Assembly: GCA_017507125.1 (NCBI GenBank) | Contig: JAFWBQ010000023.1 | Span: forward strand, 27,511 to 91,510 | Direction: 5' to 3' | From: Lentisphaeria bacterium | Lineage (GTDB): Bacteria; Verrucomicrobiota; Lentisphaeria; Victivallales; Victivallaceae | Length of the DNA: 64,000 bases | Part shown: positions 50,139 to 59,507 of the stretch, piece after piece | How the letters are laid out: every line of letters starts with the position of its first letter | Numbering within the stretch: the stretch's first letter is position 1 | Program-made: the position numbers and the translations under genes | The notes under the pieces: generated by a model | Told to the model about the DNA's origin: nothing | Database searches by the model: none | The model's input: only the letters and a program-made list of their open reading frames with translations

Positions 50139-50181
50139 AACTTTATCCTTAATGATCTGATTTTCTTCATGTTTTATGTAA

Positions 50182-50210
50182 ATTATACCATGCAGCAGGG
50201 GATTTGTCAA
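50182..50210 (-). promoter_or_regulatory. Near-consensus sigma70 promoter of the dipeptidase-DUF4838 operon
   Basis: On the minus strand TTGACA (plus 50205-50210) and TATAAT (plus 50182-50187) are 17 bases apart, a perfect consensus match. Confidence 0.82.
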
Positions 50211-50332
50211 GGGATATTGTATAATTTTTTTTTTGTTGTACATCATCAACACATTATGGCTACATTGTTCCCTGCCGGAAAAAGATAAACTCCATTTTTA
50301 CCATGAAAAACAGAGAATATTTTCCACTGTGT

Positions 50333-50361
50333 TTGACAAAACTCAATTTGAGGTATATTTT
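50333..50361 (+). promoter_or_regulatory. Promoter of the first beta-helix gene
   Basis: TTGACA at 50333-50338 is followed by TATATTTT at 50354-50361. TATATT gives a 15-base spacer and TATTTT a 17-base one. Confidence 0.6.
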
Positions 50362-50396
50362 AAAAACAATGCTGTACCTGAAACAAAAGGAGAAAA

Positions 50397-53300
50397 ATGA
50401 AATTATCAAGTTTGATTCTGGCTTTGTGCGTCGGCGTCTGCTGCTGTGCGAAGGAGTATTTCGTTTCCATGGAGGGAAACGACAAGTGGCCCGGAACAAA
50501 GGCAAAGCCTTTCAAGACCATGCAGAAGGCCGTTTCCCTTGTGAATCCGGGGGATATTGTGACTGTCCGCGGCGGTGTTTACAGAGAGAAAGTGGAGATC
50601 CGCTGTTCCGGAACTGCTGAAAAGCCCATTATTTTCCGCGGAGCGCCCGGTGAGACTGTTCTTCATACCGCAGCTTATCCTGTGACCCAGGCATGGAAAA
50701 AGACTCCGGGGTACCGTTTCATCTATGAAAGTTACTCTCCCTACGCCGTCAGCATGCTTTTTGACTCCTCACTCATTACCCGCTATATGGCTGTTGAGGA
50801 TATGAAATACCTTGATAAGCAGCCCGGAGCGTACCTTCTGGATAAAAAAACGGGAAAACTTTATGTCAACACCTTTTCCGGGCGTGACCCCAATATGCTC
50901 AACTTTATGATCGTTCCCTGGATGGGCGGCAACACTGAAGCCGGACACGGCGGCGGCAAAACGGGAAATAAAATTCAGCCCTTCTCTGCTGATACGACGG
51001 AGCTTTACCGGTGGCTCAAAGGCTTTATTATTTACGGTAAAAACATTATCGTTGAAAATTTCACATTCGGATTCTGGCCCGGACAGGCGGTACGTGTCAA
51101 TGCGCCTGCTGAAAATGTGATTGTCCGCAACAACACCGTCTTCGGCGGAACCTGCGGTCTCATGCTCTATGGAGCGGTCAAAAACAGTAAGATCGTGAAC
51201 AACCGTGTTTTCCGGGTCGCAGGAACCGGGATCCAGCTTTCCGGAAGCGGTACAAAGTGTCTTGTTAAGGGCAACTATGTTTTCAACTGCGGAACCTGTT
51301 CACCTTTCAAGAGCGCCCCGGAGGCATCTTCCGGAAACATCTTCAACATTGCCCATTACGGCAGTTTTTCTTACACCGATATCATTGACAATATCGTTGT
51401 TTCCACCGATTACGAACGCTGCGGCAAAACACTGATGCGTAACAAAGGCGCCATCCGCCGCTTTACTACTCAGACCGGAAACGTTTTCTACGGCGGCGGT
51501 GTCAGTCTCTATGCCGGCGAAAAGAGTTCTGCTCTTCTTGCCAACAATACCTGTTATCAGGGAAAGATCACCATCGGCAGTCTCAAAACTGAGAACAAGT
51601 ACACTCCTGTTATAAAAGACAATCTCTTTATTGAAAAGGGCGGCAGCCGGGATCCTGAATTTGCTGATGTCTACCATCGGGATTTCCGTCTTCAGCCCGA
51701 CAGTCCCCATGTGGGCAAAGGTGCATTCCCCAAGCCGGGCAATGTGCTTTATGTGAAACCCGATGGCTCCGGCAGCGGTGCAACGCCTGCCAAGGCTGCT
51801 TCTCTCATCGCCGCGTTGAAAAAGCTCAGTGGCAAGGACGCAGTTATCTACATGCTTCCCGGAACTTATACCGGTAAAGCTGTGACCGCAGGCGATGTGA
51901 AGATCGCCAATGCAGAAGGCGGCAGAGTGATCTGGAAAAACGGTGCATTGACCGGAAAAGGCAAAGTGACCGTTGACGGGATCATCTTCAATGATACTGT
52001 TTTGCAGATGAATGATTCTCTGATTGTGAAACATGCTGTTTTTGACCGGAGTAAAGTTTCTTCAAAGCATACCGTTTTTGAAAACTGTACCTTCAGAAAC
52101 TCCAATGCTTCAGGCAGGATCACCATGCGTAACTCCTTTGTCTGTGGTACCGGGAATACCTTTGCCGTTGCCGGAATGCTCAGTGAAAACAACTTCTTCA
52201 ACTCGGACAAAGCTCTGAAAGCATTCCAGAGCAGGGTGGAAGAAGCCCACAAGAGCCGTTTCACCAGTGTGAAGCTCAACAAAGACTACACTCTCCCTGA
52301 CAACAGCCCCCTTACATCTGCCGGACTTGATTGCAGCGCCATCGGCGGTCAGCCTGTCAAAGAATACGATCAGCCCATGCAGATCGAGAATTTGCAGGTC
52401 AAGCAGATCAGTTCCAACAGCGTTCTTATCAGTTGGGATACTCCCCGCCACTATTGCAATGTCAATGTGAGAGCCAGATGCGTTGAGACAAAGGAAAGCT
52501 TTTTCGGCGGTTCCTCCAATCAGGAAACAGGCTTGCGATTCACCGGCGGAGAGGTTGTCGTGCGTAATCTTCTTCCCGGCAAAAACTATGTTTTCAACTG
52601 CCATTTTTACTCTGTCCGCAAAGAACCCATGGTCACAAAGAGTTTGAATTTCAGAGTCGATCCCAACTTCAAGCATAAGCCTGTGACACTTCAGGTGGAT
52701 CCCAAAGCTCCCGGCGCGTTCCGCACTCTCACTGATGCTCTCTGCAAAGCGGGCCCCGGAGATACGGTCATTGTGGGCCCCGGTATTTACACTGAACAGG
52801 TGAATGTCTATCTTTCCGGCGTTACCATCAAGAGCCGTGTCCCCGGTAAAGCCTCTCTTAATGTTGCCGGTTTGTTCAATTATGCGATCAAAGTCAATGG
52901 CGCCGCTGATGTGACTGTTGATGGATTTCAGTTCATCGGCTTGCCTTACTCTGCCGGACGCAAGGCCCTCTGGATCAGCCAAGCCAAAAACTTCACTCTC
53001 CGCAACTGTTTCTTCCACCGTGTGAACAGCAAGCGGGGCGGGGTGAGCAACATTCAGTTCCTCGGAAACAATGTTGACGGCGTTCTTGTTGAAAATTGCG
53101 TCTTTGACTCCGGGTTCCACGGCATCTGGCTCTACCCTGCCAAGAATGTGACCATCCGCAACTGCTCTTTCTACGGCAACGGCGTCAACGCCATCCATGT
53201 GGGGTGCGAGCAGGGATGGAAGACTCAGATCTACAACAATATTTTCCAGGATACTGTTTCCAATCACCATACTGCGGCAGTGACTGTCGCGGAACACGGT

Positions 53301-53609
53301 CCTCATATTTATTGCGACTACAATATCTATTGGAAGACCTCCAGGGCGCCCAAACAGTGTTACTACGCTTTCGGACGCCACAAAACATCGCGCTCTTACA
53401 GTGCTCCCTGGTCTGTCAAAAAGAAAAATCAGCCTGAGACTCTGAAAGAAACTCAGCGGAGATTCGGTGTTGAGAAACATGCTATTGAAGCTGATCCTCT
53501 CTTTACAGATGTGAAAAAAGCTGATTTTACCATCAAACCCGGTTCACCTGCTTTCGGAAAAGGCAAAGACGGTAAGAACATCGGAGCTGATTTTACCATC
53601 TTCAAGTGA
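50397..53609 (+). CDS. Giant secreted double parallel-beta-helix protein, copy 1
   Basis: A 1070-residue exported protein with a signal peptide (MKLSSLILALCVGVCCCA). The first right-handed beta-helix (~20-455) starts YFVSMEGNDKWPGTKAKPFK then TMQKAVSLVNPGDIVTVRGG, the DUF1565-type opening, and has N-rich turns such as NVIVRNNTVFGG. A third segment (~455-660) is another repetitive beta region. Near 661-760 lies a fibronectin-III-like domain (NSVLISWDTPRHYC). A second beta-helix (~764-1040) starts with DPKAPGAFRTLTDALCKAGP, repeating the opening motif. Such proteins bind or cleave polysaccharides, often as polysaccharide lyases. Catalytic residues were not identified. The paralogue follows directly. 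Confidence 0.82.
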   Translation: MKLSSLILALCVGVCCCAKEYFVSMEGNDKWPGTKAKPFKTMQKAVSLVNPGDIVTVRGGVYREKVEIRCSGTAEKPIIFRGAPGETVLHTAAYPVTQAWKKTPGYRFIYESYSPYAVSMLFDSSLITRYMAVEDMKYLDKQPGAYLLDKKTGKLYVNTFSGRDPNMLNFMIVPWMGGNTEAGHGGGKTGNKIQPFSADTTELYRWLKGFIIYGKNIIVENFTFGFWPGQAVRVNAPAENVIVRNNTVFGGTCGLMLYGAVKNSKIVNNRVFRVAGTGIQLSGSGTKCLVKGNYVFNCGTCSPFKSAPEASSGNIFNIAHYGSFSYTDIIDNIVVSTDYERCGKTLMRNKGAIRRFTTQTGNVFYGGGVSLYAGEKSSALLANNTCYQGKITIGSLKTENKYTPVIKDNLFIEKGGSRDPEFADVYHRDFRLQPDSPHVGKGAFPKPGNVLYVKPDGSGSGATPAKAASLIAALKKLSGKDAVIYMLPGTYTGKAVTAGDVKIANAEGGRVIWKNGALTGKGKVTVDGIIFNDTVLQMNDSLIVKHAVFDRSKVSSKHTVFENCTFRNSNASGRITMRNSFVCGTGNTFAVAGMLSENNFFNSDKALKAFQSRVEEAHKSRFTSVKLNKDYTLPDNSPLTSAGLDCSAIGGQPVKEYDQPMQIENLQVKQISSNSVLISWDTPRHYCNVNVRARCVETKESFFGGSSNQETGLRFTGGEVVVRNLLPGKNYVFNCHFYSVRKEPMVTKSLNFRVDPNFKHKPVTLQVDPKAPGAFRTLTDALCKAGPGDTVIVGPGIYTEQVNVYLSGVTIKSRVPGKASLNVAGLFNYAIKVNGAADVTVDGFQFIGLPYSAGRKALWISQAKNFTLRNCFFHRVNSKRGGVSNIQFLGNNVDGVLVENCVFDSGFHGIWLYPAKNVTIRNCSFYGNGVNAIHVGCEQGWKTQIYNNIFQDTVSNHHTAAVTVAEHGPHIYCDYNIYWKTSRAPKQCYYAFGRHKTSRSYSAPWSVKKKNQPETLKETQRRFGVEKHAIEADPLFTDVKKADFTIKPGSPAFGKGKDGKNIGADFTIFK

Positions 53610-53630
53610 GACAGTTCTTTTTGAAAAGCG

Positions 53631-53660
53631 AACGGCAGAAGTTTTTTCTGCCGTTTTTTT
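53631..53660 (+). terminator. Terminator between the two beta-helix genes
   Basis: AACGGCAGAA (53631-53640) pairs with TTCTGCCGTT (53646-53655) around a five-base loop and runs into T residues to 53662. It separates the two paralogues into different transcripts. Confidence 0.85.
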
Positions 53661-53755
53661 TTCTGCCGGAGTTGAAAAAAATTCTTTCCGGGTGTACCTT
53701 AAGTCTTAATACTTTAACACACTGGTAATATTTTTACTTGAAAAGGAAAAAAGTT

Positions 53756-56700
53756 GTGAAAAAAATATTTTTGCTTTCGATGTTGGCTGCATCTGCAGTT
53801 TGCAGTGCAGCGGAGTATTTTGTTTCCAATGACGGCAATGACCGGTGGGAGGGGAGTTTCAAGAGACCTTTCAAGACGATCCACAAAGCCGCCTCAATTG
53901 TTAAAGCCGGTGATACTGTGACTGTCAGGGGGGGGCGCTACTTTGAACTGGTCGCCATCCGGAACTCCGGAACTCCGGAAAAGCCCATTGTTTTCCGGGG
54001 CGCTCCCGGGGAGACGGCGTTGCTGTGCGGAGCGCTCCCTGTTGAAAAGAAGTGGAAAAAGGTTCCCGGATACCGTTTTATCTACGAGTCATTTTCTCCC
54101 TGGGAGATCAATATGTTTTTTGACTCGGTTCTGCTCAACCGCTATATGCGGGTTGATTCCTTTGAGATGCTTGACCGTCAGCCGGGAGCATTCATGCTTG
54201 ATAAGAAAAACGGCAAACTCTATGTCAATACGCTCCGGGGGGAACACCCGGATTCACTGCGCTTTCTTATTATTCCTTTCCACGAAGGCGGCTCCCGCTA
54301 TGGGGTCAACAGTGATACAAAACTGATTCCTTACAATGGTAAAACTGCCGGGATCTATGGTTTCGGAAAGGGGGTCATGATTTTCGGCAGCAACATCATC
54401 TGGGAAAATTTCCATGTGGCGCATTTCCCCGGACAATGTATCCGGGTGAATGCTCCGGCAAAAAATGTGATCATCCGCAACAACACCGTTTTCGGCGGAA
54501 CCTGCGGCATTATGCTTTACGGCGGTGTTGAAGGATGCAAAGTGCTCAACAACAAAGTATTCCGCGTTGCAGGTACCGGTATCCAGCTGGCAGGCAGCGG
54601 CAAAAAGTGTCTTGTCAAAGGCAACTTTGTTCTCAACTGCGGCACCTGTTCCCCTTTCAAAAGCGCTAAAACAGGCAGTGAGGGAAACATTTTCAATATT
54701 GCCCATTACGGCGGTTTTTACAATACGGACATTATTGATAATATCGCCGTTTCCACCGAGCCGGAACGTTGCGGACGCACCATCATGCGTAACAAGGGCG
54801 CCATCCGCAAGCACACCACACAGACGGGGAATGTTTTTTACGGCGGCAGTGTCACCCTTTACGCAACGGAAGACGGCACCGCTCTTCTCGCCAACAACAC
54901 CATTTTCAATGGCGGATACAGCATCGGAATTCTGACCAGCGAGAAAAAATATGTCCCTGTTCAAAAAGACAACTTGTGTATTCAGGGCAAAAAAGATCCG
55001 AAATTTGCCGATGAATTTCACTACGATTACCGGTTGCGCCCCGATTCACCTTTCCTGGGGAAGGGGGCATATCCCCGTCCGGGAAATATCCTTTATGCCG
55101 CTCCTCAGGGAAAAGGCAGCGGCGCGACTCCCGAAAAGGCTTGCGCTCTGACTGCCGCTTTGAGTAAGGCGCGCGGCAAAGAGCTGACCATTTATCTGCT
55201 CCCCGGAACCTATTCCGGAAAGGCTGCCGTGACAGGTCCTGTGAAGATCGCCAATTACAGGGGGGGCAAAGCGACCGTTGAAAAGGGCGTTTTTCTCGGC
55301 AAAGGCAAGGTTGAGATTGACGGAATAGTCTTCAAAAACACCTCTTTCCGCTTGAAGGGCAGCTTGAATGCCCGCAGAACCGTTTTTGACAGCTGTGATA
55401 TTCAGGCAGACAAACTTCTGCTTGAAAATACAACCCTCTGTGAAGCGCGTGTTTCCGGTAAGATCATACTGCGGAACAGCCTTGTTTACGGTCAGGGAAA
55501 CAGTTTTTCAAGCGCCGGCATGATTTGCGAAAACAACTGCTTCACCTCTGAAGCTGCTTTGAATGGCTTGAAAGGGCAGATCATCAGCGGACACAAAAAC
55601 TTTTACCGCAGCATTACTCTTGATAAGGAGTACACTCTTCCTGCCGGAAGCGATTTGATTTGTGCCGGACTTGATTGCAGCACCATCGGTGCACGGGGCG
55701 CTGAATTCAGGGAACCGGAGTTCACAGTTGAAAAGATGCAGTGGAAACAGGTGACTCCTGACAGCATCATGGTCAGCTGGAGTACGCCGCGTCATTACTG
55801 CAATGTCAGTGTCAGGAGCTATTCCCTTTCCGAGCGCCGGGAAAATAATACCGCAAATTTTCAACAGGGGTCTCTGCGCGAAAGCAGCGGACAGGTGCTT
55901 TTGAGCAAATTCAAACCCGGGAAAAAATACCGGATCAACCTTTATTTTTATCCCATCCGCAGTAAAAAGATGATCCACAAGACGATGGAGCTCACTATGC
56001 CTGTCAAGTTTGAGCACAAGCCTGTCACCTTGAAAGTGGATAAAAAAGCTCCCGGCGCTTTCCGTTCCATCTCTGAAGCAATGGCCAAAGCCGGTCCCGG
56101 AGATACTGTGATCGTCGGTCCCGGTATTTATACTGAATCCGTTCCCATCTACATTTCCGGGATCACCCTCAAAAGCAGCATTCCCGGAAAAGCCGTGCTG
56201 AATCTTGCCGGACTCCTCAACTATTGCATTATGACTGTCAATACCAGAAACGTGACCATTGACGGGTTCCGCTTTATCGGACTGCCTTATTCGGCAGGAG
56301 GAAAAACGATCAATACAAGTAAAGTTGTCAACTTCACGCTCCGCAATTGTTATTTTGAACGCAAGGGCAAACGTTCTACGGGCAACATTCACCTTTTTGG
56401 TTACAATCCTGACGGAATGCTGGTTGAGAATTGTGTTTTTGACTCCGGATTCCACGGCGTCTGGATCTATCCCGGTAAGAATGTGACGATCCGCAACTGC
56501 ACTTTTTCAGGCGGCGGCGTCAATGCCATTCATGTGGGGTGCGAGCAGGGATCAAAAACTGAAATCTACAACAATATTTTCGTTGACACTGTTTCCAACC
56601 ACCACAGTCCTGCTGTCAGTGTGGCTGAACACGGTCCCCACGTTTACTGCGACTACAACCTTTATTGGAAGACTCCTGAACGGGCTCCTATGCAGCGCTA

Positions 56701-56947
56701 TTATGCTTTCGGACGCTACAAGAAAAGCCACGAATACAGTGCTGTCTGGCATGTTAAAAAGCGGGATTTGACCTTGACTCTTGAGGAGACCCGAAAGCGT
56801 TACGGAGTTGAGAAACACGGCATTGAAGCTGATCCCCTTTTTGTGAATGAATTGGAAAAAGATTTCACGCTCCGTAAAAACTCCCCTGCCATCGGCAAGG
56901 GACGTGACGGGAAGAATATGGGCGCGGATTTTTCCATATTCAAATAA
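53756..56947 (+). CDS. Giant secreted double parallel-beta-helix protein, copy 2
   Basis: A 1063-residue exported protein, aligned with copy 1 almost end to end. GTG at 53756 is chosen over the TTG at 53738 because AAAAGGA lies nine bases before it and the signal peptide begins there (MKKIFLLSMLAASAVCSAA). The first helix opens YFVSNDGNDRWEGSFKRPFK, the fibronectin-like part at ~658-760 has DSIMVSWSTPRHYC, and the second helix opens DKKAPGAFRSISEAMAKAGP. The C-terminal DGKNMGADFSIFK matches the other copy. It is followed 25 bases later by the second two-domain hydrolase. It was probably made by tandem duplication. Confidence 0.82.
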   Translation: MKKIFLLSMLAASAVCSAAEYFVSNDGNDRWEGSFKRPFKTIHKAASIVKAGDTVTVRGGRYFELVAIRNSGTPEKPIVFRGAPGETALLCGALPVEKKWKKVPGYRFIYESFSPWEINMFFDSVLLNRYMRVDSFEMLDRQPGAFMLDKKNGKLYVNTLRGEHPDSLRFLIIPFHEGGSRYGVNSDTKLIPYNGKTAGIYGFGKGVMIFGSNIIWENFHVAHFPGQCIRVNAPAKNVIIRNNTVFGGTCGIMLYGGVEGCKVLNNKVFRVAGTGIQLAGSGKKCLVKGNFVLNCGTCSPFKSAKTGSEGNIFNIAHYGGFYNTDIIDNIAVSTEPERCGRTIMRNKGAIRKHTTQTGNVFYGGSVTLYATEDGTALLANNTIFNGGYSIGILTSEKKYVPVQKDNLCIQGKKDPKFADEFHYDYRLRPDSPFLGKGAYPRPGNILYAAPQGKGSGATPEKACALTAALSKARGKELTIYLLPGTYSGKAAVTGPVKIANYRGGKATVEKGVFLGKGKVEIDGIVFKNTSFRLKGSLNARRTVFDSCDIQADKLLLENTTLCEARVSGKIILRNSLVYGQGNSFSSAGMICENNCFTSEAALNGLKGQIISGHKNFYRSITLDKEYTLPAGSDLICAGLDCSTIGARGAEFREPEFTVEKMQWKQVTPDSIMVSWSTPRHYCNVSVRSYSLSERRENNTANFQQGSLRESSGQVLLSKFKPGKKYRINLYFYPIRSKKMIHKTMELTMPVKFEHKPVTLKVDKKAPGAFRSISEAMAKAGPGDTVIVGPGIYTESVPIYISGITLKSSIPGKAVLNLAGLLNYCIMTVNTRNVTIDGFRFIGLPYSAGGKTINTSKVVNFTLRNCYFERKGKRSTGNIHLFGYNPDGMLVENCVFDSGFHGVWIYPGKNVTIRNCTFSGGGVNAIHVGCEQGSKTEIYNNIFVDTVSNHHSPAVSVAEHGPHVYCDYNLYWKTPERAPMQRYYAFGRYKKSHEYSAVWHVKKRDLTLTLEETRKRYGVEKHGIEADPLFVNELEKDFTLRKNSPAIGKGRDGKNMGADFSIFK

Positions 56948-56972
56948 ACAGTTACGAATAAGGTTATTGTAA

Positions 56973-58805
56973 ATGATTGATTTGCCAAATGTGTTTAATG
57001 CCGGATTCCGGGGCGAGCTGGTTGACGCAGAACTGCGGACGGCTGCTCTGAAAAAGGAACGTATGCATCAGGTGCCCTTTTCTCTTGATGAATGGAACCC
57101 CCGGGAGCTGAGATGCCGTATATTTGAAGCCATGGGAATCACGCCTGATCATACGCTTCCCCTTGACGTGGAAATCACGAAAAAGATAGATCGCGGATCT
57201 TATAAGATCCTTTGTCTGAGTTATGTCAGTCGTCCGGGGGTCCGTGTTACGGGAAATCTTTACGTTCCGGCAGGGGAGGGGCCTTTCCCCGCTGTGATCA
57301 ATATGCACGGTCACTGGTCACAGGGACGTTTGGCAGCACGGGTACAGATGCGCGGGCATATTCTTGCCCAGTTGGGGTACGTTGTGCTTGCTGTGGACGC
57401 TTTCGGTTCGGGCGAGCGCAGTCCGGAACACGGCGTCTACTCTTATCACGGAGGACTTCAGGGAGGTTCCCTCTTTCAGATCGGAGAATCCCTCATGGGA
57501 TTTCAGGTCCTTGACAATATGCGGGGCGTCGATTTGCTCTGTTCTCTTCCTTATGTGAAAAAAGAGTGTATCGGCGCATGCGGTGCCTCCGGCGGCGGCA
57601 ATCAGACCATGTGGCTCGCTGCAATGGATGAACGTATCACAGCCGCAGTGCCGGTGGTCAGTGTGGGGAGTTTTCAATCTTATGTTCTTTGCTCCAACTG
57701 CATGTGCGAATTGCTTCCCAGCGGATTGGAGATCGCCAACGAAGCTGAGGTGCTGGCTCTTGTGGCTCCCCGGGCAATAATGCCCGTCAATGGTATGCTG
57801 GATGATAATCCTGCTTTCAATCCGGCAGAGACCCGCCGTACCGTTGATGAGGCGCGCAGAGTGTTCCGGGCATACGGTGTGCCGGATAATATCCGGCAGA
57901 TGGTGACAGAGGAACATCATTTTTTCTCTCCCGATGTTGTCAAAGCGCTTATCGGCTGGTTCAATCTTCATTTGAAGGGGGAAGGTGATGGCGAAGCTGT
58001 TGACTCGCTGCCGGACTGGACTCCTCTGCCCGAAGAAGAAGTGATGGTTTACCCCATGGGCAAACGCAATCCGGATGTGATTTCCATGCCGGAATATCTT
58101 TGCAAACGGGAGAATGAATTGCTTGAAAAAGCGTGTTTCGATCCGGAACTGCTTTGCGATATTCTCGGTCTGGAAGATGTTTCTGTCAGGGAAACGACCC
58201 GTTTTTCCAAGCAGGGCATTTGGGAAAGAATAGGTATTGAGGGAAGTGACGGACGCCTGACGCCTTTGCTGCTTCATCTGCCTGATGATCCGGAAAAAGA
58301 GATCGTTATTGTGGGAACGGCTGTTTCCAAACTTTACCTTTCCGGCAATTCCATGATAGAGGCTCTGCTCGACTCCGGCTGCGGTGTGGCAGTCGTCGAT
58401 CTCTGGGGAGGTGGTGAAAACAACTTGCGTTTTTCACATGACAATGACAACTACTACAGCCGTTCTCTCATGTGGTTGGGGAAAACTTTGCAGGGAAAAT
58501 GGGTCGAGGATTTCCGCATGGTCGAAAAATTCCTGAAAGCTCTGCTGGGTAAAGAAGTGAAAATCGCCGCCGCCGGAATCAGGGATTCAGCTGTGGCAGC
58601 TGTGCTCTTTGCCGCTTTGAGGAAAGAAAATACAGCACTGCATTTGATGGAGTCGCCCCTTTCTTTCGGCTATGATGCCGCCAGGAACGGAAAATTCAGT
58701 CAGGCAGTGATCATTCCCCGTATATTCAGCTGCTGTGACATACCCGTGCTGTTGGAAAGGGCGGGGGGAGAAGTTGCTTTTTATGATTTGAAAGGAAAAA
58801 AATGA
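56973..58805 (+). CDS. Two-domain alpha/beta-hydrolase, acetyl-xylan-esterase-like (second copy)
   Basis: A 610-residue protein without a signal peptide, related to 6226-8154. The first domain has INMHGHWSQG as the oxyanion region, VDAFGSGERS, nucleophile Ser206 in CGASGGGNQTMW and His315/His316 in TEEHHFFSPD. The acid is likely in NGMLDDNP. The second half (~430-610) is hydrolase-like (VAVVDLWGGGENN), but its elbow region reads AAAGIRDSA, without the GxSxG motif. It begins after AAGG and its stop overlaps the next start by four bases. Deacetylation of sugars is inferred from the family and the beta-helix gene upstream. Confidence 0.8.
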   Translation: MIDLPNVFNAGFRGELVDAELRTAALKKERMHQVPFSLDEWNPRELRCRIFEAMGITPDHTLPLDVEITKKIDRGSYKILCLSYVSRPGVRVTGNLYVPAGEGPFPAVINMHGHWSQGRLAARVQMRGHILAQLGYVVLAVDAFGSGERSPEHGVYSYHGGLQGGSLFQIGESLMGFQVLDNMRGVDLLCSLPYVKKECIGACGASGGGNQTMWLAAMDERITAAVPVVSVGSFQSYVLCSNCMCELLPSGLEIANEAEVLALVAPRAIMPVNGMLDDNPAFNPAETRRTVDEARRVFRAYGVPDNIRQMVTEEHHFFSPDVVKALIGWFNLHLKGEGDGEAVDSLPDWTPLPEEEVMVYPMGKRNPDVISMPEYLCKRENELLEKACFDPELLCDILGLEDVSVRETTRFSKQGIWERIGIEGSDGRLTPLLLHLPDDPEKEIVIVGTAVSKLYLSGNSMIEALLDSGCGVAVVDLWGGGENNLRFSHDNDNYYSRSLMWLGKTLQGKWVEDFRMVEKFLKALLGKEVKIAAAGIRDSAVAAVLFAALRKENTALHLMESPLSFGYDAARNGKFSQAVIIPRIFSCCDIPVLLERAGGEVAFYDLKGKK

Positions 58806-59440
58806 GCGAAAAAAAACCTATTTCTTATTGGGAGGAGATCAAACGCAAGGGGGTTCATCTTTCATCGTTGTGGATGGTTGCGGCAACTCTGCTTCTCGGT
58901 GAGAGGCAATGGATAAGCTGCTTGATTTTCGGAGCGCTTCTGCTGCTGACTCTCGTATCTGAACATGATTATGCCAACAACGGCAAGTATTTGGGCCGCC
59001 TTTACGGAAAACTTTTCGGGAAAATGCTCCGGGATGATGTAAAGCCCGGACAGTGGATCGTTTCCGGAGGCGCTCCCGTTCTTGCTGCCGCCTTGCTGAT
59101 GAATCTGCTCTTCACTCCCCTGATAGCGGCCGGCGCAATGGCTGTCATGCTGACTGGTGACGCCGCCGCCGCTTTGATCGGTAGAAAATTCGGAAAACAC
59201 AAAGCTGTCAATGGTAAATCCTGGGAGGGGTTCATCAGCTTTATTCTGGTTGGATACGGTGCCTTGTCTGTGGTGTTTTTTCTGAAAAGTGTCCCCGCGA
59301 AATTTTATCTCTGGGGAATTGCCGCTGTGGTATTGGCTGCTCTGGCTGAGCTCTTTCAGAAGCAACTCAAGGTGGATGATAATTTTTCCATTCCCCTTTG
59401 CGTGGGAGCTGTACTCTTTTTCTCTTCTTTCCTGGTATAA
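58802..59440 (+). CDS. CTP-dependent polyprenol/diacylglycerol kinase-like membrane protein
   Basis: A 212-residue protein with about six hydrophobic segments. EEIKRKGVHLSSLWMVAATLL at the start and LTGDAAAALIGRKFGKHKAV then NGKSWEGFISF in the middle match the SEC59/dolichol kinase and phytol kinase family, which use CTP to phosphorylate polyprenols or diacylglycerol. LAELFQKQLKVDDNFSIPL near the end fits too. The start overlaps the hydrolase stop (ATGA), so the two are translationally coupled. A lipid-carrier role in glycan synthesis or recycling is possible. Confidence 0.75.
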   Translation: MSEKKPISYWEEIKRKGVHLSSLWMVAATLLLGERQWISCLIFGALLLLTLVSEHDYANNGKYLGRLYGKLFGKMLRDDVKPGQWIVSGGAPVLAAALLMNLLFTPLIAAGAMAVMLTGDAAAALIGRKFGKHKAVNGKSWEGFISFILVGYGALSVVFFLKSVPAKFYLWGIAAVVLAALAELFQKQLKVDDNFSIPLCVGAVLFFSSFLV

Positions 59441-59442
59441 AA

Positions 59443-59467
59443 AACTCCCTTTCAGAAAAAGGGAGTT
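59443..59467 (+). terminator. First of two tandem terminators after the kinase gene
   Basis: AACTCCCTTT (59443-59452) pairs with AAAGGGAGTT (59458-59467) around a five-base loop, directly past the stop codon. Confidence 0.7.
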
Positions 59468-59475
59468 CTGATAAA

Positions 59476-59499
59476 AACCGGGTTCAGCCCGGTTTTTTT
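59476..59499. terminator. Bidirectional terminator between the kinase gene and the DUF349 gene
   Basis: AACCGGG (59476-59482) pairs with CCCGGTT (59488-59494), followed by T to 59499 and preceded by A residues, so it can serve both converging genes. Confidence 0.88.
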
Positions 59500-59507
59500 G
59501 TGCGTTG

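Noticed and set aside
52110..53480. Long open frame (456 residues) on the minus strand inside the first beta-helix gene
   Set aside because: It is fully antisense to a well-supported secreted protein, has no recognisable domain, no ribosome site and low-complexity composition. It results from the codon bias of the real gene.
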